Source: Bacteroidota bacterium
GTDB taxonomy: Bacteria > Bacteroidota > Bacteroidia > Cytophagales > Cytophagaceae
DNA: 31,554 bases
Reading direction: 5' to 3'
Assembly: GCA_023391415.1 (NCBI GenBank)
Contig: JAEWAY010000006.1
Location: 1 to 31,554, forward strand
Below are positions 8,078 to 17,136 of the stretch, piece by piece. The position numbers and the translations under genes are program-made. The notes under the pieces are model-generated. The model was not told where the DNA came from. It was given only the letters and a program-made list of their open reading frames with translations, and made no database searches. Every line of letters starts with the position of its first letter. Position 1 is the first letter of the stretch.

Positions 8078-9127
8078 TTAAAAGAATTTACAAGGAACCG
8101 TATGTTGATAAGGCAGCGCTCTTTTCAAAAAGCCATAATAGGTAAGAACAATCTCGAACGCGCCGATTCTCGCGTGCTCTTTTACCTCCGGAGAATCCCG
8201 TATATCGAGCAGTGAGCTTTGTGTAGCGTCATAGCTGATACCAATATGCAGGTTGTGGTATTTTAGTCCTCCATATAGGATCAGCGCGTCCTGAAACCTT
8301 GTCGATACACCCGCCTGAAGTAATATATGGTCGGGATTGGGAGTCAGTGAGTATTCGAGCATCGCGCCCATATTGATATTCCGGGCTCTGGTCTGGGTCA
8401 TAAGCATGATTTCCGGACGTAGATACAACCGATGGATTAATAGCTGTCTCGCTCCAATTTGGATAAGTCCTCTGTTTTTTAGCTTGTTTAGGTCGTTTTC
8501 GAAAGTCGCGTCCGCGAAATTTTCCTTCGGTTTCAATAGATTGAAGAATGAAATTCCCGCGTGAATATCGGTTGACGGAGTAAGCCGGTAACTATAAAAC
8601 AGGCCGGCGTTCATGTTGAAATAGCTAAATGAGTTTGTGATCCCGTTTTCACCGGACGCGGCGGATGGAGTAACCTGATAGTCGATAATCTGACTTCCAA
8701 AATAAAAACTGGAATAGTCGACCCTCTTCTGAACCATGCCAAACTGCGCTCCCAGAGATAGTTTATGTCTTTTTTGAGTATCCAGTGTCTTTATATAGCT
8801 CAAAGAACCGTAGAACGAGTTGTTGGTAAACGTTTCGCTGCCCATCTGATCGCGGAATACGAGTAGGCCTACTCCGATTTTATCGCCTTTTATCGCCGGA
8901 GGCGAAAGATTGACGTCTCCCCCAAACGCGATGGTTGAAAAAGTCGCGTTCGCCTGCCGCCACTGATCACGATATATCGCGTTGAGGCGAAAATCCTGCT
9001 TCATAAAACCAGTCAGCGCTGGATTTGTCACGAGTGGAGTATTAAAAAACTGGGAAAAGTGAATATCCTGACCGATGGAGATCAGATTCACGGAAATAAA
9101 CAAAATTATGGTATAGAAAACGTTCAT
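8078..9127 (-). CDS. PorP/SprF family type IX secretion outer-membrane protein
   Basis: A 349-residue predicted outer-membrane beta-barrel with a signal peptide (1-19, ending ISIGQ). The mature start DIHFSQFFNTPLVTNPALTG is the hallmark of the PorP/SprF family, and FRLNAIYRDQWR follows as usual. The rest alternates short aromatic-rich strands (SFYGSLSYIKTLD, IQIGARQLLIHRLYLRPEIML). In Flavobacterium johnsoniae SprF is needed for secretion of the adhesin SprB encoded beside it, and related proteins are paired with other type B sorting-domain cargo. Here the gene starts three bases after the stop codon of the giant PKD protein, so the pairing with that cargo is strongly suggested. It is followed closely by the PorE-like gene. 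Confidence 0.93.
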   Translation of the reverse strand: MNVFYTIILFISVNLISIGQDIHFSQFFNTPLVTNPALTGFMKQDFRLNAIYRDQWRQANATFSTIAFGGDVNLSPPAIKGDKIGVGLLVFRDQMGSETFTNNSFYGSLSYIKTLDTQKRHKLSLGAQFGMVQKRVDYSSFYFGSQIIDYQVTPSAASGENGITNSFSYFNMNAGLFYSYRLTPSTDIHAGISFFNLLKPKENFADATFENDLNKLKNRGLIQIGARQLLIHRLYLRPEIMLMTQTRARNINMGAMLEYSLTPNPDHILLQAGVSTRFQDALILYGGLKYHNLHIGISYDATQSSLLDIRDSPEVKEHARIGAFEIVLTYYGFLKRALPYQHTVPCKFF

Positions 9128-9130
9128 TTG

Positions 9131-12100
9131 CTATCTGATTAACGCGATTTTTCCGCTGTGTGTGATGATTTGCTGATGATAGTCGCGCGCCTTGATGTAG
9201 TATACATAAGAACCAATGGGTTGTTCACTGCCCCTGAAGGTTCCATCCCATACCGCGTTCAGGTCGTCGCCTCCGTCAAAAACCAGTTCGCCCCAACGAT
9301 TGTATACTCTGAATTCCAACAACTCTTCAATGCCTTTATAAAAGAGATGAAGTCCGTCGTTTATGCCATCGCTATTGGGACTGAAAGCGGTTGGAAGAAG
9401 CAGGTAGACTTTTAAATCGAGTGATTTACGCGCCGTATCGCTACATCCAAACTCGTTGTACGCGATTTGCTGGATCGGCGCTTCCTGAAAGTCGATAGGA
9501 TAGGTATGTTCCGGATTATTGAAGGCGGGATCGGCAATCGTCAGACTGTCGCCGTCTCCCCATATCCAGAGCCATCGGATAGCGCCCATCGACTCGTCAA
9601 AGAACTGAATAGGACGACCGGATATGAGGTTGTTCTCGATGTAGTGGAAGCCGGCGGATGGCACTGGGTTAACCACGACAGTCTTGGTAACGGTATCGGC
9701 GCATTGGGAAACACTGTCTACTACATAAAGCTTTACATCATACGAACCTTCATGCTCATAGGTATATATCGGATCGCGGGCGTAGCTCGTGTCGCCTTCG
9801 TTCAGAATCCAGGTCAGATAATCGATCGAGCTTCCGTCCACCAGGGTCTTTGATTGGTCAAAGAAGTAGACGGGCTGGCCGACGCAAACCGGTTCGATGG
9901 CCGTAAAGTCGGGCTGGGGAAGCGGATAGATATAGATTGGCATGGTCGTATCTCTACGGCAATTGTAGGTATTGTTGATCAGCTCGACCCGGACGTTGTA
10001 GGAGCCTTCTCGGGAATAGATATGAAATGGAGTAAGTCCTGTGGAAGTCTGGTTTTCGGGATCCGCGAATGGGTCGCCGAAGTCCCAGAATATGTCGTCT
10101 ACCATCCCTTCGACCACTTCCTGGCAGGTATAGAAGAAATACGTTTCGCGGGTGGCGCAGAGGTTGTCGGGACATATGATCGGATCGGGCATTTTGCCAA
10201 TGCTTTTCATCTCCGATTTGCTAAATACGCAGCCGTCCTCATTGGTGGCGCTATAGGTAACTTTATATTGTCCAGGCTCGGATAGGAAAAAGATCGTATC
10301 CTTCGAAAACTCGTCAAATAGCTCATAGTGATCGCCACCCGGTCCATGCGAATGATCGTATCGCTCAATCCGCCACACCAATGTACTGACAGGCTTTCCA
10401 CTCAAAAGACTGGACGCGAGTGTCAGCGTATCGTCGGTGCATCCGCCCCTGAGCTCGGGATTGACCGCGAAGTGTTCAAAGATATCTACGGTATCCTTGA
10501 ACACTCGTTCGCAACTTAAAGTATCCCTGTCCAGAAGACGATTGTACATCATGTGTAATGAAAACACATGGGATTTGCCCGCTGAGTCAACCGGGAAACG
10601 GTAGTTTTGATCAAAATAGAATTCTCCGTCGGCGTTTCGCTTCAGGCGCACGGTCTTGTTGGAGGAGCTGTCGTTGTCGGCGCGTACGATCACTTTGTCG
10701 TTGACTTTCCAGATGAGCGAATCAATATATTGTCCTCTTGGACTTTCCAGTTTGATCAGGTCGTAGGAACACAGTATGGTCGGATCGACGACAAAATGTT
10801 CTTCGGGAAGCACTTGCTTTATTTCATGCTCATAGCTTCCCTCGCATCCAGCTCTGTCGCGGATCGTCAAGGTGGCTTTATAGACACCATCCAGCGGATA
10901 GCGGTATTTGACGCTTTTTCCGTTCGCCGTAAAGTCCTTTATCTCTCCATTGCCAAAATCCCAACTCCAGTGTTCTACTCCCCAATGGCTAAAGGCTTTT
11001 TCCGTAAATAAAAGAGAATCGTTTTCATTACAATAAAGTGTCGGAACATAATATGTCTCCAGAGGGTCCATTACATATCGGTAGATGATGGTATCGCAAC
11101 CAAGGGAGTCATAGATCCGAACAGCTATAGTGTCTATTTCCTCGACTACCAGGGAGTCGACGTCCCTGAGCCCTGTCGACCATATGTACTTGACCGGAGA
11201 AGTACCGCCAGCGGTATCGATCAGGTGAAATACATTTCTGGGGTTGTCGCAGTTGTAATAGCTCGAAGGTTCAAATATTCTCCCATAAGGGTTGTCGTAT
11301 ATGTATATGTCTTTGGATAGGGAGCTTTTACAGTTGTACTCATTGGTAATGGTTACTGTAACGCTATGCCAGCCCGTATCGCTGGGAACCCAGCTCGCCG
11401 TGAGGTACCCGGGATCGCCGGGAAAATATATGGGACGAGGATATCCGGTTCCGAACCGTTGAAGGTAGACAGTCGCGCCATTTACCTGAATGTGGTATTC
11501 TTTTATTCCGCAGATTTCGGCGGTACTGGCGTCAAGGATATAGAGCGGTTTGTGTTTGCAGGAGTCCAGCTTGACAAAGTCGACTTCCGGCTTGTCGCAT
11601 ACTTTGACGGTTTTGGTAATACTGCTTTTACATCCCTCGGAATCCTCGATATCCAGAGTTACATCGAAACTGCCTCCTTTGGTAAAAACGTGTGTGGGGT
11701 GCTGTAGCGTGGAAGTATTTTCGGCGTCGCTTTCAGGGTCGCCAAAATCCCAGTTCCATTTTACGATAGTTCCATTGGAGGAAGTAGATTGGTCGGTGAA
11801 GGGAATATAATCGTTCGCGCATTGGATAGGGAAGGAGAAAGCCGCTTCGGCCGAACTATGCATGTTGAATATGTCGGACGAGTCGGTACAACCATTGGCG
11901 TCGGTCACATGAAGGTAGTAATATCCCGCGCCTTTGGTAATTGTAGGGTCGCGCTCTCCTGTACTCCATAAGTAGGTATAAGGTTCCAGGCCGCGGGTGA
12001 TGGTTGGCACAATCCGCTTGGTCGTATTGCAGGGAATAGCTTCGCTGGCGGGGAGCGAAACTCTGGGAAGCGCGTTGACCTTGATCTCATAGGTGACGGT

Positions 12101-13192
12101 TGTTTGTCCTACGATGGGGCAGTTGTTGTCTTCCGCCGTTACGGTAAAGTAATACGACCCGCCTGTCGTTCCTCGGGGTATATCCCAGCAAAATTCCCCT
12201 TCGGGATTGGTAGACGCGGCGCCGGCGGTAAAGCGGGCCCCCGGTATCCCGAAGTTCCATGAAAGCTTTACTTCCTGTCCATCCGGGTCGCTGGCTTTTA
12301 TTTGCATGCAGGCTTCTTCGCCGGCGCAGATTTCTATTACTTGAGGATTCAGGATTGGATTAGCGTTGCTCAGGTCTCTGGCGATTAGTTGGATATCTCT
12401 CATGACGCTCCCGATAAGTTCGCCGTCGCGATACTCTTCTACCAGGATAGCCGTCACGGAAGTCTCCTCACGTGTCGGGCTGATCGCGATCGCTCCACTT
12501 TGCGGATCTATAGAGAAGGCCGGACTGGATGTAAGAGGGTTGGTCGCGTTAAACGGAGGCTTGTACTCTACAAGACCATTTTTTTTGGAGCGCGGAGTTA
12601 TTGTTTTATAAGTGATGCGGTCTCCGTCTTCCTCCCGCACTCCGGGGCTTAGGTAACTGCTTTCGTTGAGGGTGATGAACGAAACCGGCATATTGCCAAA
12701 CTCCGGGGAGTTATTGTTCTCGAATCGCAGGTTGTTTAGTCTGGCTTCAATATATATCCCCGTTGTTTGCGGATTGACGATATTGGTGATGCTGGCGTTT
12801 CTGAATTCATCCAGGCGGCTCCAGCTAAATACCCAGTCGGCGCATTGGGAAGGAAGATCGACTATGCCTTTATATACATGCCGCTCTATGCCGATTTCCT
12901 GTCCTCCCTGGCATATGGATGGCCTGGTGGGGCATACGGGGCTGATCTCCTCTTTGTGCACTGGGTTGACCCTGAAAGAGTTTTGTATGTTGCAACTGAT
13001 CGAGCCATAGTCGATCTGGTATTGGGAAGCTACATTCTGACCGGCGCAGTCCCGGTATATGTCAAGGGTAAACTCATATCGGTTACCACTTATATGTTTG
13101 TAGGTGATATCGGCGCCAACGATATGGGTGGCGTAAGAAAGCCTGAGTGTAAGCAAAAGCATGAGTGACGCCAGACATACAAGTTTTTTCAT
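9131..13192 (-). CDS. Giant T9SS type B cargo protein with PKD domains (gliding-motility C-terminal domain)
   Basis: A 1353-residue secreted protein. The start at 13192 is preferred over an in-frame start at 13285 because it places a clean signal peptide (MKKLVCLASLMLLLTLRLSYA) at the N-terminus. The first domain (about 24-280) begins THIVGADITYKH and is a cysteine-containing region often found at the front of large Bacteroidota PKD proteins. At least five PKD-like modules follow, recognised by WDFGD or related cores near residues 480, 745, 1035, 1125 and 1207. The last 90 residues (LLPTAFSPNSDGINDG ... FRVYNRWGELVF ... WDGTFRG ... GSYVYYIKA) are the CHU_C/type B sorting domain used for export by T9SS. 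It is probably a cell-surface adhesin or structural protein, and no enzymatic domain was seen. It heads the operon and a terminator separates it from the small gene upstream. Confidence 0.92.
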   Translation of the reverse strand: MKKLVCLASLMLLLTLRLSYATHIVGADITYKHISGNRYEFTLDIYRDCAGQNVASQYQIDYGSISCNIQNSFRVNPVHKEEISPVCPTRPSICQGGQEIGIERHVYKGIVDLPSQCADWVFSWSRLDEFRNASITNIVNPQTTGIYIEARLNNLRFENNNSPEFGNMPVSFITLNESSYLSPGVREEDGDRITYKTITPRSKKNGLVEYKPPFNATNPLTSSPAFSIDPQSGAIAISPTREETSVTAILVEEYRDGELIGSVMRDIQLIARDLSNANPILNPQVIEICAGEEACMQIKASDPDGQEVKLSWNFGIPGARFTAGAASTNPEGEFCWDIPRGTTGGSYYFTVTAEDNNCPIVGQTTVTYEIKVNALPRVSLPASEAIPCNTTKRIVPTITRGLEPYTYLWSTGERDPTITKGAGYYYLHVTDANGCTDSSDIFNMHSSAEAAFSFPIQCANDYIPFTDQSTSSNGTIVKWNWDFGDPESDAENTSTLQHPTHVFTKGGSFDVTLDIEDSEGCKSSITKTVKVCDKPEVDFVKLDSCKHKPLYILDASTAEICGIKEYHIQVNGATVYLQRFGTGYPRPIYFPGDPGYLTASWVPSDTGWHSVTVTITNEYNCKSSLSKDIYIYDNPYGRIFEPSSYYNCDNPRNVFHLIDTAGGTSPVKYIWSTGLRDVDSLVVEEIDTIAVRIYDSLGCDTIIYRYVMDPLETYYVPTLYCNENDSLLFTEKAFSHWGVEHWSWDFGNGEIKDFTANGKSVKYRYPLDGVYKATLTIRDRAGCEGSYEHEIKQVLPEEHFVVDPTILCSYDLIKLESPRGQYIDSLIWKVNDKVIVRADNDSSSNKTVRLKRNADGEFYFDQNYRFPVDSAGKSHVFSLHMMYNRLLDRDTLSCERVFKDTVDIFEHFAVNPELRGGCTDDTLTLASSLLSGKPVSTLVWRIERYDHSHGPGGDHYELFDEFSKDTIFFLSEPGQYKVTYSATNEDGCVFSKSEMKSIGKMPDPIICPDNLCATRETYFFYTCQEVVEGMVDDIFWDFGDPFADPENQTSTGLTPFHIYSREGSYNVRVELINNTYNCRRDTTMPIYIYPLPQPDFTAIEPVCVGQPVYFFDQSKTLVDGSSIDYLTWILNEGDTSYARDPIYTYEHEGSYDVKLYVVDSVSQCADTVTKTVVVNPVPSAGFHYIENNLISGRPIQFFDESMGAIRWLWIWGDGDSLTIADPAFNNPEHTYPIDFQEAPIQQIAYNEFGCSDTARKSLDLKVYLLLPTAFSPNSDGINDGLHLFYKGIEELLEFRVYNRWGELVFDGGDDLNAVWDGTFRGSEQPIGSYVYYIKARDYHQQIITHSGKIALIR

Positions 13193-13254
13193 TCTGTTTA
13201 AGTTAGGTGAAAAACAGATTTTATATTTTTCTCCAGGCGAAAATAAGAAAAAAA

Positions 13255-13299
13255 TAAAATTAAAAAATAAAATAGTAGAGCCCATAAGGGCTTTACTAT
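13255..13299 (-). terminator. Terminator after the 13324-13650 gene
   Basis: Arms at 13288-13299 and 13272-13283 form a 12-pair stem (one G-U pair) with a 4-base loop, followed on the minus strand by a T-rich run (13255-13271). It separates the small basic-protein gene from the giant PKD gene, whose promoter must lie in the AT-rich leader after it. Confidence 0.7.
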
Positions 13300-13323
13300 G
13301 AATATGCCGACTATAAATAGTGT

Positions 13324-13650
13324 TTAATATATGATTTTTCTCGCGTGCGTATTTTGTTTTTCCTTTTTTCGATTCTCTTTGCTCAGAATAACCGGGAAGC
13401 GTCTTTGTACTTTTACATCTTTTTGTTTTTGAGGATTTCGTCCCGCTCTTTGCTCTTTGCGCTTCGCTCGGGCGATACCCTGTTCATATTTCCAGTTTTC
13501 TAGTCGTACTTTCCGGTCTTTGGGAGGTAGCTGCCTGGATTTTAGTCTGAATTCCCGTCGCGTTACTTTCCCGTCATCGACTATTTGTTGGGCGGAACCC
13601 GTATATGACAGCAGGCTCAATAAACCGATAAACAATAATATGTGCTTCAT
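13324..13650 (-). CDS. Small, highly basic exported protein upstream of the T9SS cassette
   Basis: A 108-residue protein of unrecognised family. The start at 13650 is preferred to the longer frame (13785) because it gives a signal peptide (MKHILLFIGLLSLLSYTGSAQ) and is preceded by a strong Shine-Dalgarno-like sequence five bases away. The mature part is rich in Lys, Arg and Gln with a few aromatic residues (VTRREFRLKSRQLPPKDRK, VQRRFPVIL) and would be strongly positive in the periplasm or outside. It resembles the small gene at 5291-5653 in architecture, although the sequences do not align obviously. It lies on the same strand as the T9SS cassette but is closed by its own terminator. Function unknown. 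Confidence 0.7.
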   Translation of the reverse strand: MKHILLFIGLLSLLSYTGSAQQIVDDGKVTRREFRLKSRQLPPKDRKVRLENWKYEQGIARAKRKEQRAGRNPQKQKDVKVQRRFPVILSKENRKKEKQNTHARKIIY

Positions 13651-13655
13651 AGCCC

Positions 13656-13660
13656 CCTCC
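13656..13660 (-). promoter_or_regulatory. Strong Shine-Dalgarno-like site deciding the start at 13650
   Basis: On the minus strand GGAGGGGGCT directly precedes ATG. Strong SD sites are not the norm in Bacteroidota, so this one helps decide the start and stands out. Confidence 0.6.
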
Positions 13661-13796
13661 GTTACGTCTTCTTTTATAAAACCGGCTACCTGTTTTTTTG
13701 TTAAAAACCCCCTAGATACGCGGAAATGTATGAAGTTCCTGATCGCTTTTGCAATATTCTCTGGAATTTTTTCAATTGAAATCATAGCTTTGTATC

Positions 13797-14699
13797 ATGT
13801 GGCCCGCTATAAAAAGATCTTTATTGATTATCCTTTGCCTGATTTCGGCCTGGTCCGGTTATAGTCAGCATGCGTCGATTCTGTGGGAAATTTCTGGAAA
13901 AGAATTGGCGGAGCCTTCCTACTTAATGGGAACGATTCATATTGGCGACAGTCGGGTTTTTGAATGGAATGATAGTCTGATGATTTGTTTGGAACGCTGT
14001 CGGGTGATGGCGGGAGAATTGCAAATGAACGATATCAATCCTCAGGAGCTCGCCCAGGCTATAAAAATGCCCGGAGATACGACACTCTTGTCGCTGATTG
14101 GCAAGAAAAACTATAAAATGGTCAGGAGATACGTCAAAAAACGCTGCGGAACCATGGTTTCGATGGTGATAAACAGAATAAAGCCTGTATACACTATGCT
14201 GTTTATCAGCCAGGGAAAAGAAGGGCTCAAACCAGGAAAGGGAGAGGTGGAAGAACGTGAGGCGCTTGATTTGTATTTGCAGAATATGGCCATTGACCGG
14301 GGTATGGCCGTTGTCGGACTGGAGACGCCGAAAGAACAGCTTATGGCGCTTGAAGCTCTGTCGCTTCAGGAACAGGCGGAGTTGTTACTCGAAAGTATAG
14401 GAGACGCGGGGACATCGTCGGCGGGTGATCCGATGGAAGGGATGATTCAGGCTTATCTATCTCAGGATCTGGATAGCCTGTATCGTTTGTTTGTAGACGA
14501 AGGGCTTCCGGAAAAACTGATGGAATCGCTTATTTACCGGCGTAATACCATTATGTTTGACCGTATGAGGCCATTGATGCGCGAAAATCCTGTTTTTGTC
14601 GCGGTAGGAGCCGCGCATCTCCCGGGAGAAAAAGGGCTTATTCAGTTGTTGCGCGATAATGGATATACCCTTAGACCTGTCAATTGCAAGGTCGAGTAG
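13797..14699 (+). CDS. TraB/GumN family protein
   Basis: A 300-residue exported protein with a signal peptide (MWPAIKRSLLIILCLISAWSGYSQ). The TraB/GumN family signature is at both ends: ILWEISGKELAEPSYLMGTIHIGD near the mature N-terminus and VAVGAAHLPGEKGLIQLLRDNGY near the C-terminus, with acidic and histidine residues proposed to form a metal site related to TIKI-type proteases. The biochemical role in bacteria is not established. It diverges from the small basic-protein gene and is followed after 42 bases by tex on the same strand, so the two may be co-transcribed. TAGCTTTG at 13785-13792 looks like a -7 box but lies so close to the ATG that the transcript would be nearly leaderless, and no clear -33 element was found. 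Confidence 0.85.
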   Translation: MWPAIKRSLLIILCLISAWSGYSQHASILWEISGKELAEPSYLMGTIHIGDSRVFEWNDSLMICLERCRVMAGELQMNDINPQELAQAIKMPGDTTLLSLIGKKNYKMVRRYVKKRCGTMVSMVINRIKPVYTMLFISQGKEGLKPGKGEVEEREALDLYLQNMAIDRGMAVVGLETPKEQLMALEALSLQEQAELLLESIGDAGTSSAGDPMEGMIQAYLSQDLDSLYRLFVDEGLPEKLMESLIYRRNTIMFDRMRPLMRENPVFVAVGAAHLPGEKGLIQLLRDNGYTLRPVNCKVE

Positions 14700-14741
14700 G
14701 CGTTTGCTTTTAAACACATACGTAAAATAGAATACAAAAAA

Positions 14742-17003
14742 GTGGAGAAAAATTATTCTGCGATTATCGCTGAGGAGCTCAACCTAAGAGACGTTCAGGT
14801 TGTGGCGACGATCAGGCTGCTGGATGAAGGGGCGACTGTGCCTTTTATCGCCCGATACAGAAAAGAGGTTACCGGTAGTCTGGATGAAGTAGCTATTACC
14901 GCGATCAGGGAGCGAAACCAGCAGCTTATTGATCTGAACAAGAGGCGGGAAGCTATAATAAAATCATTGACGGAGCAGAACGCTCTTACGGATGAGCTAA
15001 AGCGAAAAGTGGATAAGGCGGCGACCATGTCGGAGCTGGAAGATATTTACTTGCCATACAAGCCCAAAAGAAGGACAAGAGCGACTATCGCGAAGGAAAA
15101 AGGCCTGGAACCACTGGCTGATACGATTTTCGCGCAGGAGCGAGTAGATCTGGACGCTCTGGCCGCTCAGTATATCAGCTCGGAAAAAGGGGTGGAAAGC
15201 GTTGAGGAAGCGCTTGCCGGCGCCCGTGATATCATAGCGGAAAAGGTAAACGAGGACAGTGAGGCGCGGAGCAAGGTGAGGGAGCTTTTTTATAAGACAG
15301 GAAGAATTCGCTCATCGGTAATTCCGGGTAAGGAAGAAGAGGGACAGAAATATAAAGACTACTTTGACTGGGAAGAAGCGATCGATAAAATACCCTCGCA
15401 TCGTATGCTGGCCATGAGAAGAGGAGAAAAGGAAATGATTCTCAGTCTGGAAATCGCTCCGGAAGACGAGGACGCGCTGGATCTTCTGGAAAGGCAGTTT
15501 GTAAAAGGTTCGGATAGCGCGGCGAGACAGGTCCAGTTGGCGGTAAAGGATAGCTATAAGCGTCTTCTGAAACCCTCAATGGAAACGGAAGTGCGTTTAG
15601 GTTCCAAGGGCAAGGCGGATGAAGAAGCGATTCGGGTATTCGCGACCAACGCCAAGCAGTTGCTGATGGCGCCTCCGCTTGGACAGAAACACGTGCTGGC
15701 GATTGATCCTGGCTTCCGAACAGGTTGTAAAGTGGTAGTGCTCGACAGGCAAGGCAAGTTATTGCATTATGAGGCGATGTTCCCCAATGAGCCGCAGAAG
15801 CAAATCGCGAAGTCGGAAGCCGCGTTGCGCCATTTATGCGAGGAATATCAGGTAGAAGCGATAGCGATTGGAAATGGCACGGCGAGTCGTGAAACGGAAG
15901 CGTTTGTCAAAAAATCCGGCATACCCTCTTCCATACCTGTGATCGTGGTCAATGAAAGTGGCGCTTCCATATACAGTGCCTCGGACGTAGCCAGAGCCGA
16001 GTTTCCGGATCATGATGTGACGGTCCGGGGGGCGGTTTCTATCGGCAGGCGGCTGATGGATCCGCTGGCGGAACTGGTAAAGATTGATCCTAAGTCCATT
16101 GGAGTAGGGCAATACCAGCACGATGTCGATCAGAATGGCCTCAAAAATATCCTGACGGATACGGTGATGAGTTGTGTAAACGCCGTAGGAGTAGAAGTAA
16201 ATACGGCCAGTAAGGAGATCCTGACATATATTTCGGGGCTTGGGCCTACACTCGCTCAAAACATCATTGACTTCCGTGACCAGAACGGTCCTTTCAAATC
16301 GAGGGAAGCCCTAAAAAAAGTACCGAGAATGGGAGACAAGGCTTTTGAACAGGCGGCGGGGTTCTTGCGGGTTCGTGAAGCGGCGCATCCGCTTGATTCG
16401 AGCGCGGTGCATCCGGAGTCTTATTATATAGTGGAGAAGATGGCGGCTGATTTGGAGGTAGACGTGAAAGCATTGCTTGAAGATAAAAATCTGCGCCGGA
16501 AGATCGATATCAAAAACTATGTAACAGACAAGATCGGTATGCCGACTTTACAGGATATTCTGTCCGAATTGGATAAGCCAGGGCGAGATCCCAGGGAAAA
16601 GTTCGAGTTATTCCAGTTCGCGGATGGTATCGAAAAAATGGAGGATTTGCGTCTGGGTATGAAGTTGCCGGGTATTGTTACCAATATTACCAAATTCGGG
16701 GTGTTTGTAGATATTGGCGTCCATCAGGACGGGTTGGTGCATGTAAGCCACCTGGCGAACAGGTTTGTGGCGGATCCGGCGGAAGTGGTCAAGGTACATC
16801 AACCGGTGCAAGTGACCGTATTGGAGGTGGATATGCCAAGAAAAAGAATCAGTCTGTCTATGCGGGACGACGCGGAAACCGCTTCAAAGTCGGGAAAAAC
16901 GGGTAGTAAATCGGATAGTAAGAATATTAAGAAAGCCGCGAAAGAGGAGGAAGGGGATTTTCAGAGCAAGCTGGCGATGCTGAAAGGAAAATTCAAGAGC
17001 TAA
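14742..17003 (+). CDS. tex: Tex family RNA-binding transcription accessory protein
   Basis: A 753-residue Tex protein starting with GTG. The N-terminal helical region (1-200) includes the family phrase VPFIARYRKEVTGSLDE. A YqgF/RuvC-like domain follows (about 317-450, starting LAIDPGFRTGCKVVVLD), then helix-hairpin-helix segments (ISGLGPTLAQNIIDFRDQNG; KVPRMGDKAFEQAAGFLR) and a C-terminal S1 RNA-binding domain (about 640-715, GIVTNITKFGVFVDIGVHQDG). The last 40 residues are a charged tail. Tex binds nucleic acid and associates with RNA polymerase. In other bacteria it affects toxin expression and stress survival. GTG is the only reasonable start, since no ATG precedes it in frame. A strong terminator follows at 17021-17066. 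Confidence 0.96.
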   Translation: MEKNYSAIIAEELNLRDVQVVATIRLLDEGATVPFIARYRKEVTGSLDEVAITAIRERNQQLIDLNKRREAIIKSLTEQNALTDELKRKVDKAATMSELEDIYLPYKPKRRTRATIAKEKGLEPLADTIFAQERVDLDALAAQYISSEKGVESVEEALAGARDIIAEKVNEDSEARSKVRELFYKTGRIRSSVIPGKEEEGQKYKDYFDWEEAIDKIPSHRMLAMRRGEKEMILSLEIAPEDEDALDLLERQFVKGSDSAARQVQLAVKDSYKRLLKPSMETEVRLGSKGKADEEAIRVFATNAKQLLMAPPLGQKHVLAIDPGFRTGCKVVVLDRQGKLLHYEAMFPNEPQKQIAKSEAALRHLCEEYQVEAIAIGNGTASRETEAFVKKSGIPSSIPVIVVNESGASIYSASDVARAEFPDHDVTVRGAVSIGRRLMDPLAELVKIDPKSIGVGQYQHDVDQNGLKNILTDTVMSCVNAVGVEVNTASKEILTYISGLGPTLAQNIIDFRDQNGPFKSREALKKVPRMGDKAFEQAAGFLRVREAAHPLDSSAVHPESYYIVEKMAADLEVDVKALLEDKNLRRKIDIKNYVTDKIGMPTLQDILSELDKPGRDPREKFELFQFADGIEKMEDLRLGMKLPGIVTNITKFGVFVDIGVHQDGLVHVSHLANRFVADPAEVVKVHQPVQVTVLEVDMPRKRISLSMRDDAETASKSGKTGSKSDSKNIKKAAKEEEGDFQSKLAMLKGKFKS

Positions 17004-17020
17004 GAAAGGCGAAATAGAAT

Positions 17021-17066
17021 AAAAAAAGAAGGGGCTGTTTAATGATGAACAGCCTCTTCTTTTTTA
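17021..17066 (+). terminator. Intrinsic terminator after tex
   Basis: An A-rich arm plus GGCTGTT and AACAGCC arms around a 7-base loop, flanked by AGAAG/CTTCT, is followed by a T-run. The symmetric A and T runs would let it work in both directions. Confidence 0.85.
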
Positions 17067-17136
17067 TCTGTTTTTTTGAGAAATAAACGTTCTTTGGTTT
17101 AAGCCTGGCCATGATGGCCGAAGCGCCCGTCTGCAA

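Noticed and set aside
13193..13285. Longer N-terminus for the giant PKD protein
   Set aside because: The extension would put 31 residues before a textbook signal peptide, and it runs into the terminator of the upstream gene.
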